From the NCBI RefSeq assembly GCF_009870125.1, contig NC_046683.1, positions 54,141,869 to 54,205,868 on the forward strand: a stretch of DNA of 64,000 nt. The letters run 5' to 3'. Both the position numbers and the translations under genes were made by a program. Origin of the DNA: Drosophila pseudoobscura (Eukaryota; Arthropoda; Insecta; Diptera; Drosophilidae). Shown here piece after piece: positions 1 through 10,195 of this stretch (positions within the stretch are counted from its first letter, which is position 1; each line of letters opens with the position of its first letter). The notes under the pieces were generated by a model. It saw only the letters and a list, made by a program, of their open reading frames with translations, was not told the DNA's origin and made no database searches.

Positions 1-3000
1 TGGTCGTCGTTGTTGTTTTTATGTGTTGTGCAACACATGTTTTGAGTGTTTTTATCAAAGGTCAGGGAGTCAGGGCAAGTGTAAGGATAAGGGTAAGGGT
101 AAGGGTAAGGCCACACGGTGAGTGGCAACCTGTGGCCGAAATACCCAAAAATGTGTCCCAAAGATTAAGTGCGTTTGCCACCAAACAAAAAACACCATCC
201 ACATCCACATCCACAAAGGGGGTCGAGTGGGAGGGCGGAAGACGACCGATGTAGCAGCACTCTCTCGGGGGGGCGCGGTGTGGTGTAGGTGACTGAGTTT
301 TGTTTATGTTGCACTTTATGCTCGGGTAGGGGCTCTATAAACAAGAGTACCGTATCCCGAACCCAAGTGCACTCTAGCCTCGAGGCTGGGCGACACATTT
401 CTCTGTTTCTGTGCTTCTATGTTTCTGTGTTTGGGTGTGTGTGTGTGTGTTTGTGTTGTGTATACATGCAAATTTTCTAGTCATATTTGCATGCCACTGC
501 CACTGCTCCTAAGGCACACACACACACACACACACACAAATACGCAGAAACATAGGAGCATAGGCTTAAATGTGTGTGCCTCCTCCGCCCTGTGTGTACA
601 GTGGGCGGGTGTTGTGTGTTGTGTGCTGTGTGCTATGTGTTTATCCATAAAATTATGCTCTTTGCATATGCCTGCCTCTCCCTCGCTCTGATTTACTTTC
701 ATGCCCTCCCTTCCGAAGGGAAGAATGATTCCTTCGAGCAGCAGTTTGCATCAGCAGCAGCGACAATATCCTTCTGCTTCCCGAAAGGGCATCAAATGCT
801 TCGGCACTCCGACAGCTGTGCTGCTGCGTGCCAAAACCAAAGCAAGCGGATAATCATTTGCCAAGGGGCCAAGGTATACTCATGCAAGGTTAGGCCCTGC
901 CGCTCTTCGCTTCGCATTTCCAGGAATGCATGCGTCCCCTGGTCTCCATTGCCCTTTGGCCCCAAGCCGTTGCCTTTCCTTGTTGCCTTGTTTGTCCTTC
1001 CCTGTGTGCGCCTAGCTGTATTTTTTGGTAACATAATCCACATATACCCACATAGCGCAGCCACACACACATGCATGCCATATTCAAGGGTCCTTTGATA
1101 AAGTTTTAATTAATTAAGCGCACATCAGCAAAGCTTAAAGTTCTGGGTGCTTATGAATAATCCAAAAATTTTTCAATTTAACCGGCAAGAATTGGCCAAG
1201 AGATGGACGAAGTTATCAAATTACTGGGCTAAGCCAAACAGGCCAAAAGCAGAGAAATTACTCCTATGGAGTGGAGCGCGATACGTTCTGTAGAATTTGC
1301 TTTCAAAATTAATTATCTTTATTTTGTTGAAGAGAATTAATGAGGAGAAATTAAGATGAGAAAAAGATTTGAAAGAAAAAAACATTACAACGCTGAAACC
1401 TGAAGGTTTGGTTTCATTTCGTGTTCAAGTGCTGCTGCAAGCAGTTCATCGACTAAACCTGAAGGTTTCGATCAAGCAGTACGACGCTGAAACCTGAAGG
1501 TTTCGTTCAAGCAGTACGCCGCTGAAACCTGAAGGTTTGGTTCAAGCAGTACGCCACTGAAACCTGAAGGTTTCGTGCAAGCAGTACGCCGCTGAAACCT
1601 GAAGGTTTGGTTTGTTTTCTTCTTCACTGGCCAGTGATCAAGCAGTGCTCTGCTGAAACCCGAAGCTTTGGTTCAAGTCGACAAACTAACCAACTTTTTA
1701 GTTAGAATATTCTGAATTTTAATATCAAATATAATTATTTGATAAATATAAATATTTGTAGATGCACTCTCAGCTCCTCCGAACTCAGTAATTAATGAAA
1801 CATTAAAATTGTGTATATTTCAAGTGAGCCAAAACTTTGGCAATCTATTTTCGTGATACCTTTTCATACCTTTTTGTCCCCACTCCTCACGAAAAACATT
1901 CGCTTTATTAAAGCTTCCAAAAACATTATGAAAATCCCCGAAAAACATTATATGCAACTCTGTATTGACTGGCATGTGTCCTTTGTCCTTTTTGCCTTCG
2001 GATACTCTTCATTTTTATAGAACTCCTAAGCTTTATGGTCGAACCCAGAGACCAAATAAGCTCCCTCTAAGCTGAAAATGCTGATTTTTATAGCCTTTCG
2101 TCACATCATCAAGAGCCAGAGAGCAAAGGGGAGAGGGGCAGACGGGGCGTCGGGGCGTTGGGGAGAGAGAGTAGGATGAAGAGGTTCAATGGAGCAGAGA
2201 CATCAACAAAAGCTGTGAGGGAAATGCATTTGAGGAGCCACTCTTGAGGGTCTCATAAAATGCATAAATTTTTAATAAATGCTGCAGAACAGAACACACA
2301 CAAAGACACGAACATACGTGCACACTGAGCGAATGAGCAGGGAGAGAGAGAGAGAAACAGAGGAAGAAGAAAAAAATGTGGTCAAGGGTGCGATGAGCAG
2401 ATGATGATGGCTCCGGCACCTTCCGATGGTGTTGCTGCTCGGTCCCTTGTCAGAGATGAGACGACAGCTGCCCCTCGCTTCTCCTCCTGTCTCCATCCAT
2501 CTCCTTCCCCCTGCAGAAGGGAGCTTCGTCAGTAGCTTTCTTGGCAATAGTCTCCGCCGTCTGTTGCCTGTCGTCGTCAGTGGAGGAACTGCAGACAATA
2601 GAAGTGCGCCGCGTGCTGTCTTCGCCCCCTTCGAGGCAATCAGCTGCCTGGCTGCCGATTTGTGCCTCCATTGCGGTTTGCCGATAACAGTTACACTTGC
2701 AACAACAATAACAACGCAGCAGCCCCGAGAGCCGAAAGGAAAAATAAATGTCGAACAACAATTGTGCAGAGTCAAAGATAGGTGGGGTGGAGGGGGGGAA
2801 TCGATGCGTTTTACACCTGTCGACGGGTTGCAAGTTAAGTCTCCAAGCAAACAAACGACAGCACACGGGTGGGAAGGGGGGATGGATACGGATTGTGGCT
2901 ACTGATGGAATAGTGACTACCGCACACACACACACAAAGCCAATAAGGAATACAAAAGGAATTGGAATGCGAAAAAGGGAATAAAGTTGGGCTCTACAAT

Positions 3001-4847
3001 ATTTGCCGATAGAAAGCATCATCTTTGACTGTTTTCCACATAGAAAACTATCAAATTCAATCTCAACAAACCATTTGGATCGGATTCAGTGCAGGCTTAG
3101 GCGTTAAGGGAAGTGGTTTAAGATCTACCCAAAGCAATGTGATCCAAAAAGATACGGATTAATTTTTAATTATGTTCAATTAATTTTTGTATAAAAACCA
3201 CAAATTGAAATACGAAATAACCTGCATCTGAAATTGCAGCTTAAATGGGATTTCATCCCCAACAAAACCCTTCAGTAGCTCAACTGCCAATATCATTGCA
3301 TATCCCCGCCCTGCCCTGCTTTGCCCTGCCCTGTCCTACTTCTCGCACCTGATTACATGTTAATTACACACATAACAACGTCAAATACAGCTCTAATTGA
3401 TTGCACCGCTGTAATCCAATACGCAGAACATGGCTGCCATGCCATGCCATGCCATGCCTGCCTTGATCCCAGCTTGATTGCTTTGCTCGATGCAGCTCAA
3501 ATGTGGAGGCAATCTATGGGATTCAATGGGCCAGCCAGGCAATCAGCTTGGAATTAAAGGTAGCGTTCAGCTAAAGGAAGCTGAGAGATTTGTGGCATGC
3601 AAGTTCCATTCGAATGATATTCGAATGTAGAAGGACTGTTGAATATTTTAGCAAGTTAAAGTACAAGAAAGCCCCAACAATATTCCCCCCGATAGCCAAA
3701 TGAACTGAATGCATTTCATAGACTAACCTCAGGGGTCTTTAAGGTCCTAACAATAATTGTTAGCATTTTACTACATCCCTGACTTAACCCCCAATTAAAA
3801 TTATGATCTATGGCTAACAAATTTGGATAGATGTTGTAATCCAACATGCATCGGGGAATCGCCTCAGACTTAGTCAGAAATAGGCATAGACTAAGAGGAT
3901 TAACTCTTCCTTTGGCCTTTCAAAACGGTCTTATGCATGCACAGTCCCTCCTTCCTGCCCTCCTTGCCTCCTTGCGTGGTGCAACCGAATTTTGATGAAG
4001 CAAATATGTATAAATTTTCGCCAGATATGTACACACATATTTGCGTAAATTGAGCACCGGATTCCACTTCATTTGCTTTATTTATTTATTTTACAATACA
4101 AAGTTCTTGGCTGGCGACCTGCCCTGTTTGTTGTTGACAAATTGTGTGTAATTTGAATTCAATTTAAATGTTAATTTATCACCTCCATCCTCCCACCTAC
4201 CACCTACCACCTAGCACCTGCCACACCCTGAAAATCAACTGAGTTTTCATAAATCAAGAACTTTTCCATTTGCACATGGAATTTGCCGCTCTTCCGTTTA
4301 AATAAATTGGCCAAAAACATATGATTTATGTACATACATATATATTTGTCTACCTTCAAAACTCCTTGTTCTACAACTCGTCAGAAAAAAAAATAATAAA
4401 AAACGTTGAAAGTTGAAGATTTTTGGGGTAATTTTTCAGAAAAGTCGGCGCAAAACTTTTGCCCCCAAAAAGTTCTCCTCCAAGTGTCTGGTCTGGGCGG
4501 GGTTGTGATTTGTTTTCTTATTGTACGTGTAATTTGTCAGTGTTAACTTTTAACTTGGGATTCAATAATTTGTTAACAAGTGCCAGTTGAAGATGTTTGT
4601 TCACAGAAAGAGAAAGGGAAAGCATTGATGCAGTAATTGGGGGATAATTAAGATGGATGGATAGACATCCGGGGATATCTGCTTTCATCTAGCTTCTATA
4701 AATCCTATATAGATTAAAGCTATTTTAATTAGTAGCCAATCGAGCCAAAAAAAAAGTTCATATTTTGCATAATTATACACAAACACCCAAAGCACGCACG
4801 CACGCATAAAATATGTATTTAATGGGATAATGAAATTTGTTTTACAG
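1..4847. other. Noncoding region upstream of the GPCR gene
   Basis: I see no coding gene here. It holds a (GT)n run at 435-450, a (CA)n run at 515-537, a 35-bp tandem array at 1391-1680 and AT-rich sequence. The longest open frames (2272-3022, overlapping on both strands) share the same bases, are rich in Ser/Pro/Arg and show no domain. The region ends in a 3' splice site, TTTGTTTTACAG, at 4836-4847, so part of it is probably a 5'-leader intron of the receptor gene. I could not place the upstream leader exon. Confidence 0.6.
1391..1680. repeat. 35-bp tandem repeat with palindromic core
   Basis: Five units start at 1451, 1486, 1521, 1556 and 1591, exactly 35 bp apart. Two more diverged copies begin at 1392 and 1652. 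Each unit has the core AAACCTGAAGGTTT, in which AAACCT and AGGTTT are perfect inverted arms around GA, followed by a variable stretch containing CAAGCAGTACG. I do not recognise the family. The dyad could be a protein-binding site or simply the seed of a minisatellite. Confidence 0.9.
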
Positions 4848-4934
4848 GTAAACCGAATGATGGACATCCCCCGAACAATATAATTAGATTTAGAGCGCAC
4901 AAAAAACACAAAGGAGACAGAGACCGGCCAGACC
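4848..4934 (+). other. 5' leader part of receptor exon with a short uORF
   Basis: After the 3' splice site ending at 4847 the exon carries an upstream ATGATG that opens a seven-codon frame (M M D I P R T I, then stop) before the receptor start at 4935. This would be expected to dampen translation of the receptor (inference). Confidence 0.5.
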
Positions 4935-6422
4935 ATGTTGACCTGGCTAATAATGATGAGGCTGCTGCATTCGGCCCGGGGGGGAGGCGAGGGGCCGTCA
5001 ACCGATTCGTATCCAAACACCACGGCCTGGAACGAGAGCCTCTTCACCACAGAACTAAGCCAACGGTGGGACAGCGGCAGGGGCTCCACGATCCAGCCAG
5101 AGGAGCCACCGCTCTACAGCACGGACCTGCCCACGTACGAGCATTGCATAGCCACCAGGAACTCGCTGGCGGACCTGTTCACGGTGGTGCTGTACGGAAT
5201 CGTGTGCATCGTGGGGCTGTTTGGGAACACGCTCGTGATCTATGTGGTGCTGAGGTTCTCCAAGATGCAGACGGTGACCAATATCTACATCCTGAATCTG
5301 GCCATAGCGGACGAGTGCTTCCTGATCGGCATACCCTTTCTGCTCTACACGATGCGCATCTGCAGCTGGCGCTTCGGGGAGTTCATGTGCAAGGCCTATA
5401 TGGTGAGCACCTCCATCACATCGTTCACCTCGTCGATCTTCCTGCTGATCATGTCCGCGGACAGGTATATAGCCGTCTGTCATCCGATATCCTCGCCCCG
5501 ATATCGCACCCTGCACATAGCCAAGATCGTGTCGGCCGTGGCCTGGTCCACGTCCGCCGTACTGATGCTTCCGGTGATCCTATACGCGAGCACCGTGGAG
5601 CAGGAGGATGGCATCAACTACTCGTGCAACATTATGTGGCCGGATGCGTATAAGAAACATTCGGGCACAACATTCATTCTGTACACCTTTTTCCTGGGCT
5701 TCGCCACGCCGCTCTGCTTCATTCTCAGCTTCTACTATCTGGTCATACGGAAACTGAAGTCCGTGGGGCCCAAGCAGGCGACCAAGTCCAAGGAGAAGCG
5801 GCGGGCCCATCGCAAGGTCACGCGACTGGTGCTGACCGTCATTACGGTGTACATCTGCTGCTGGCTGCCGCACTGGATATCCCAGCTGGCGTTGATCAAC
5901 TCGAACCCGGCTCAGCGCGACCTGTCGCGCCTGGAGATACTCATCTTCCTGCTGCTGGGCGCCCTCGTCTACTCGAATTCGGCCGTCAACCCCATTCTGT
6001 ACGCCTTCCTGAGCGAGAACTTCCGCAAGAGCTTCTTCAAGGCCTTCACCTGCATGACCCAGCAGGACATCAATGCCCAGCTGCACCTGGAGCCGAGCGT
6101 GTTCACCAAGCAGGGCAGTCGTCGTCGTGGTGGCTCCAAGCGGCTCCTCACCGCCAATGCCCAGGCGCCGCAGCTGCAGCCCAACAATGCGGGCAACAAT
6201 AATTCCTCGACGGCCACCTCCTCCACAACGACGGCGGAGAAGACCGCATCGACAGGGGCCCAGGGGAAGTCCAGCAGCTCCAATGGCAAATTAGCCACAG
6301 CTCCCAAAGCACACCCCAGGGACCCGGAGAATCTGATCATCTGCCTGGGGGAGCAGCAGGGGGAGGCCTTCTGCACCATGGCCAGGCGGGGTTCCGGTGC
6401 GATGCAGCAAACGGATTTGTAA
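4935..6422 (+). CDS. AstC-R2: Allatostatin C / somatostatin-like G-protein-coupled receptor
   Basis: Intronless 495-codon frame for a rhodopsin-class peptide receptor in the plasma membrane. The N-terminal 80 residues hold N-glycosylation sites NTT (28) and NES (33). Seven hydrophobic segments follow: GN98 in TM1, LAIAD126 in TM2, the TM3 end DRY at 176-178, paired extracellular cysteines C152 and C231, CWLP at 309-312 in TM6 and NPILY at 352-356 in TM7. The tail is long, Ser/Thr/Asn-rich and low in complexity. Sequence and motifs match the insect receptors for allatostatin C, relatives of vertebrate somatostatin receptors that signal through Gi/o and inhibit secretion. D. melanogaster has two, AstC-R1 and AstC-R2. 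I favour R2 from memory of the C-terminal region, but R1 is not excluded. The start at 4935 is the first in-frame ATG after the exon's 3' splice site. Confidence 0.9.
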   Translation: MLTWLIMMRLLHSARGGGEGPSTDSYPNTTAWNESLFTTELSQRWDSGRGSTIQPEEPPLYSTDLPTYEHCIATRNSLADLFTVVLYGIVCIVGLFGNTLVIYVVLRFSKMQTVTNIYILNLAIADECFLIGIPFLLYTMRICSWRFGEFMCKAYMVSTSITSFTSSIFLLIMSADRYIAVCHPISSPRYRTLHIAKIVSAVAWSTSAVLMLPVILYASTVEQEDGINYSCNIMWPDAYKKHSGTTFILYTFFLGFATPLCFILSFYYLVIRKLKSVGPKQATKSKEKRRAHRKVTRLVLTVITVYICCWLPHWISQLALINSNPAQRDLSRLEILIFLLLGALVYSNSAVNPILYAFLSENFRKSFFKAFTCMTQQDINAQLHLEPSVFTKQGSRRRGGSKRLLTANAQAPQLQPNNAGNNNSSTATSSTTTAEKTASTGAQGKSSSSNGKLATAPKAHPRDPENLIICLGEQQGEAFCTMARRGSGAMQQTDL

Positions 6423-6674
6423 CTAATTTTAAGATATATCTAACGAATCCATCATCGGATGGACGTAAGGAAAGGCATGTTTTTTTTTTGTGGTGTTTTA
6501 TACATAAAAATCTTGTGAATCTTGTCCTCGATCGAATACGTATTTCGAGTAGAGACTTTGGCAGTATTAATAACGAACTACAATCTATAACTAATCTATA
6601 CAGATTTTTTTAAGAGCGAATCTTAGCGACAACGATTAATGGCAAGAAAATGGAACTGAAATATTTTAATGGGT

Positions 6675-6710
<36 letters not shown>

Positions 6711-9700
6711 ACACACATACGAGAACATCTAATCAATTTAATCTCACATTTTTCTCTTCCCAGATTTAATAATTACTTAAATTAAAATGAAATGTAGGTA
6801 TATTTAAACGCCCTATGATATTATCATGGAACTACCATAATAAATAAAAATAAAACAATACGTAAACTTGCAGTGAAAAAAGTATTCCAAATGTAAACTT
6901 GTATCTTCTTGAATTAGTTTCATAAAAATATTTGCTAAAAATATATAATATTTATACAAATTTTTTTTTTTTTTTTTATATAAGGAAATAAAATATTTCT
7001 CATACTTTGTCGTTAGATAGATAGATATAGGACATATATTAGAATTTAAATCATATTATTTATTTTAAAGATTATTTTCAGTTACAGATTTAGGCGCTCC
7101 AACCCATTTGGGCATTCAGCAAAACCGACATTATTTTATCGCCTCCATTTCCCAATTAGCCGTTTTGGGTAATTATGGAAAATGGTTCATGCAATTAAAA
7201 AAGTATAAGACGGATTTGCTTGGAATAAGAAGCTTAGCAACGGCAAAGTCATCCAAAGAGTCAACCAGGACTCTCTCTCTCTAATTTTTTTTTTTTATGT
7301 CTCTCATAAAATAAGAAATAAAAAACTTTTTAAGAGCCCAAGCCAGAGCAGACCCACTCACAGTCCTAGTCAATATGGAACTATATAGATACTGGGGACC
7401 CTTTTTTTTTGGATTTCGCTAAAGTTTTAATTGAAAACTTAAGAGAAAGTTAAGGAGATATATACCAAAAAAAAAAAAAAAAGAAAGGACTTGCCTTCGA
7501 TAAATCAGCGCTCGTACGGGTATGTTTCTCTCGGACAAGTTTGCCAGAAGGAAATTCAACACTTGATAAATTATTCAACTGCTAGTTGGTTGAATGCTGA
7601 TGTGAGTGGGTGAAGGGTGGCCCCCCTTCCTGTTTCCGGCCTGGCCTGGCAAAGTGCATATAAATTAATTCAATTAGTTTACCCAACATCGTCGGACAGG
7701 GACGGAGCTATAGTTTAGGCTAAACGTATTTAATTTATGTATGTAAATGTGCTTGAAAGTGCGTTAATAAAATGGAATTTTATAAAATATTTATGAGTGT
7801 ATTATTATATAAATATATTCTGTACGCTCTTGAGATGCCATTCCCCCAATTGAAAATTTTAAAGATTGACATCAGCTTTCGGCCAGCATCAATTTGTCAA
7901 GGAACAAATCTCAAATTCTTTGCGAGTATTTCTCTGTTGCCGATTGCTGATTTATATCGATGCGATTCAAGTCAGGTTAAGAGCTTTTAAGCCAGCAACA
8001 CTTTGGAGAACAACCTGCCAATATATTGTATTCTCGTTGCCTTTTCCTTTGCCTCTACTGCACCGGCATTAAATCAAGTTTAGGAACTTGGCTTGCTGCC
8101 ATCTTCCCCCTCCTCATCCTCCTCCTCCGTCCCGTCCCAGCCCGGTCTGTTGCTTACCTGGTGGCTTGCTTACTTGATTTTTCCCCCATTGATTTATGCG
8201 TTTCAGCGCCCCAGAATAAAGAGCTGGGCGAAAGCTGCTTTTACCTGCAGGCGACGGCAGCGGCTGAACGGCACGCCGGAAGGTGAAAAGTGAAAATTTT
8301 AACTCAAATATGGGTGAAAGGAACAAAAATAAAATAAAATAAAATAAAAACAAATGGCAAAAACTCAAAGCTGCAGAGAGCTGCTCGTTGGCCCCTTGTA
8401 TGGCTGTATGCCCTGAACGGGGAATTTGCGTAAGCCGGAGAGGAGCTTGGCAACTTTTTCGAGTGCAAATTTGTGAGATTTTTCCCGTTGGCTTCAGCTT
8501 CAGCATCAGTATCATTATTACTTTTGACTTTTGAATGCTGCCCTGGCACTTCTGGCTTTTGATAGCCTCCGCTGGGGGTTTCCTTCTCCCACAAGGATTT
8601 ATGTATGCAGCTTGAATCTGATTTATGGCTAGAGTTGTGCCGATGGCCTTCTCGGCCGAAGCTTCGAGCCTTATTAGTTGATTAGTTTGTGGAATTTGAG
8701 TGGCCTGTCCACAGGCCCGGCAGGATGTCGGTGTGGCCTGACCTGTCACCCACCTTTCTCTGTGGTCAGAGAGCTGTGTGCGGGTGTGTGGGTGTGTGTG
8801 TGGTCATTGAAAAATCAAATTTGCGGTCGGACCAGAACTCATATGTGAGTGAAATGAATCGATTTTCCCCTGCTACCAGTCGAGAAAAGATAAACTGAAA
8901 CAATCTTTCGGCTCGTTCGAAGATGTCAGTGTCAGGTCCCGAAAAAGCCATCTCCAAGACAATGCTGTAGGTCCATTCAGGCCAACATCGTTGTCATCAG
9001 CCGTTAACAACACCCGATTGCTGGTCAAAACGATTGAGCACAAGTATGGCTTGAATGCAATCTGGAACGTGGGTTATTAAAAATCCTGCAGCAGCAGCAG
9101 CAGACATACACACATTCGGAGCCACAAAGAACGAAGCGTGAAATACAAAACGTGACCCAAGACACGGCCAGAGGCAGGGGCAGAGCCAGCGGCAGAGCCA
9201 GAGGCAGAGCCAGCGGCAGAGGCAAAGCCAGATGCAGAGCCAGAGGCGACTTCCTCCAGGGTCTGTTGCATTTTCGGGGGGTGTCAACCAGAGTGCCCTG
9301 TATGCCCTACTCGGCTGCTTCCGGCCTCCTCTGAGTGCAACTCCAATTGGAAATCCCTGTGTGTCTGTGTCCTGGCCATTAGCATTTCATTATGGCGGAG
9401 ATTGGATTACGCTGTAAATGCATTTCGCTGCTGGGATCCTCCTCTTAAGTGCAAATGGTCCTTTCTCGGCTTAAAGTCAATGTCCCCGAATGTACTGGCA
9501 GCACAAGGAACTGGGTCTGGTCTTAATGGAGTGCTTACCCATCGAACATCGGATATCCAGCAGCATTTTAAATCATTCTCTAATTAATGAGGGCTCTCCT
9601 TGGCGAAGCCCGATTTAATTTAATAATAGTTTGTAAATTGTTAGAAAGATGCCTCCACTTCCTCTGAAATAAGGGGATCAAATAATACACCTCAGTAGTC

Positions 9701-9888
9701 GCACAAATTAATAAGCAAAAGGTTTATGAAGCCCTCAAATTCCATGAAGATTCAAAAAAATCAAACATGAAAAATAAAAAAATGTGTAAGTAATAATTAA
9801 ATAAATTTTAAATAAATTTTAACAATATTGGCCCATAGTTTAAGCGATTATAATATTAAATAAATTATCTGTCTGTTATATAAGAAAG
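6423..9888. other. 3' region of the receptor gene and intergenic DNA
   Basis: A run of overlapping AATAAA signals at 6839-6855 is the likely receptor poly(A) site. A (GA)n run lies at 6678-6705 and an 18-base poly(T) at 6961-6978. A GCCAGAGGCAGAG-type hexamer-based minisatellite covers about 9168-9249. No coding gene is supported. The 211-codon open frame on the minus strand near 8114-8749 has no domain and runs through low-complexity sequence. Confidence 0.6.
6839..6855 (+). terminator. Poly(A) signals of the receptor gene
   Basis: AATAAATAAAAATAAA lies about 417 bp after the receptor stop codon and is the first dense cluster of poly(A) hexamers downstream of it. Confidence 0.5.
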
Positions 9889-10195
9889 AGTTGGGATTGA
9901 GCGAAGCGAGTGAGCCTAGGGTTGGCCCGAGGGCAGGGGGCTTGCCGCCTAGTCTCCCCCAAAGAGACTCCCCCAGAGAGGCGTGTACAAAAAACACTTT
10001 ACAATCAATTTATTAGCAAGTATTTCTTTGATTTATGTCAAAAATATCCAAGATGCTTTCAAACTGCCATAAAACAAAAGACCAGAAAAAAATACCTGTG
10101 TGCGTAGCCGGCGAGCTGCAACCTGCACCTGGGGCTGAAGCCCGATGGCTAAAAATATTCCTGGGTCAAGCCCCCCCCCCCCCCCCCCCCCACGG
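9889..10195. repeat. Compositionally distinct repeat-like segment
   Basis: An island unlike its AT-rich surroundings. It has short mirrored and inverted motifs (GAGCGAAGCGAGTGAG; a GGGGGCTTGCCGCCTAGTCTC block followed by CCCAAAGAGACTCCCCC) and, after AT-rich filler, a second GC-rich block with CCTGGGGCTGAAGCCCG. It ends in a 21-base poly(C) at 10171-10191. The two GC-rich ends around an AT-rich middle suggest a small non-autonomous mobile element or foldback, but I cannot name a family and saw no second copy in the window. Confidence 0.35.

Noticed and set aside
1391-1680. CRISPR-like array
   Set aside because: The host is a fly, and the period and spacers are near-identical between units, so it is a tandem minisatellite.
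2272-3022. Overlapping open frames of 159-192 codons on both strands
   Set aside because: They share the same bases, are biased to Ser/Pro/Arg, show no domain, and the region is simply poor in stop codons.
5055-6379. Long antisense frames within the receptor gene
   Set aside because: They mirror the GC-rich receptor codons and have no independent support.
8114-8749. 211-codon minus-strand frame
   Set aside because: Composition follows low-complexity DNA (runs of LFYFILFLF), with no domain and no promoter or splice support.
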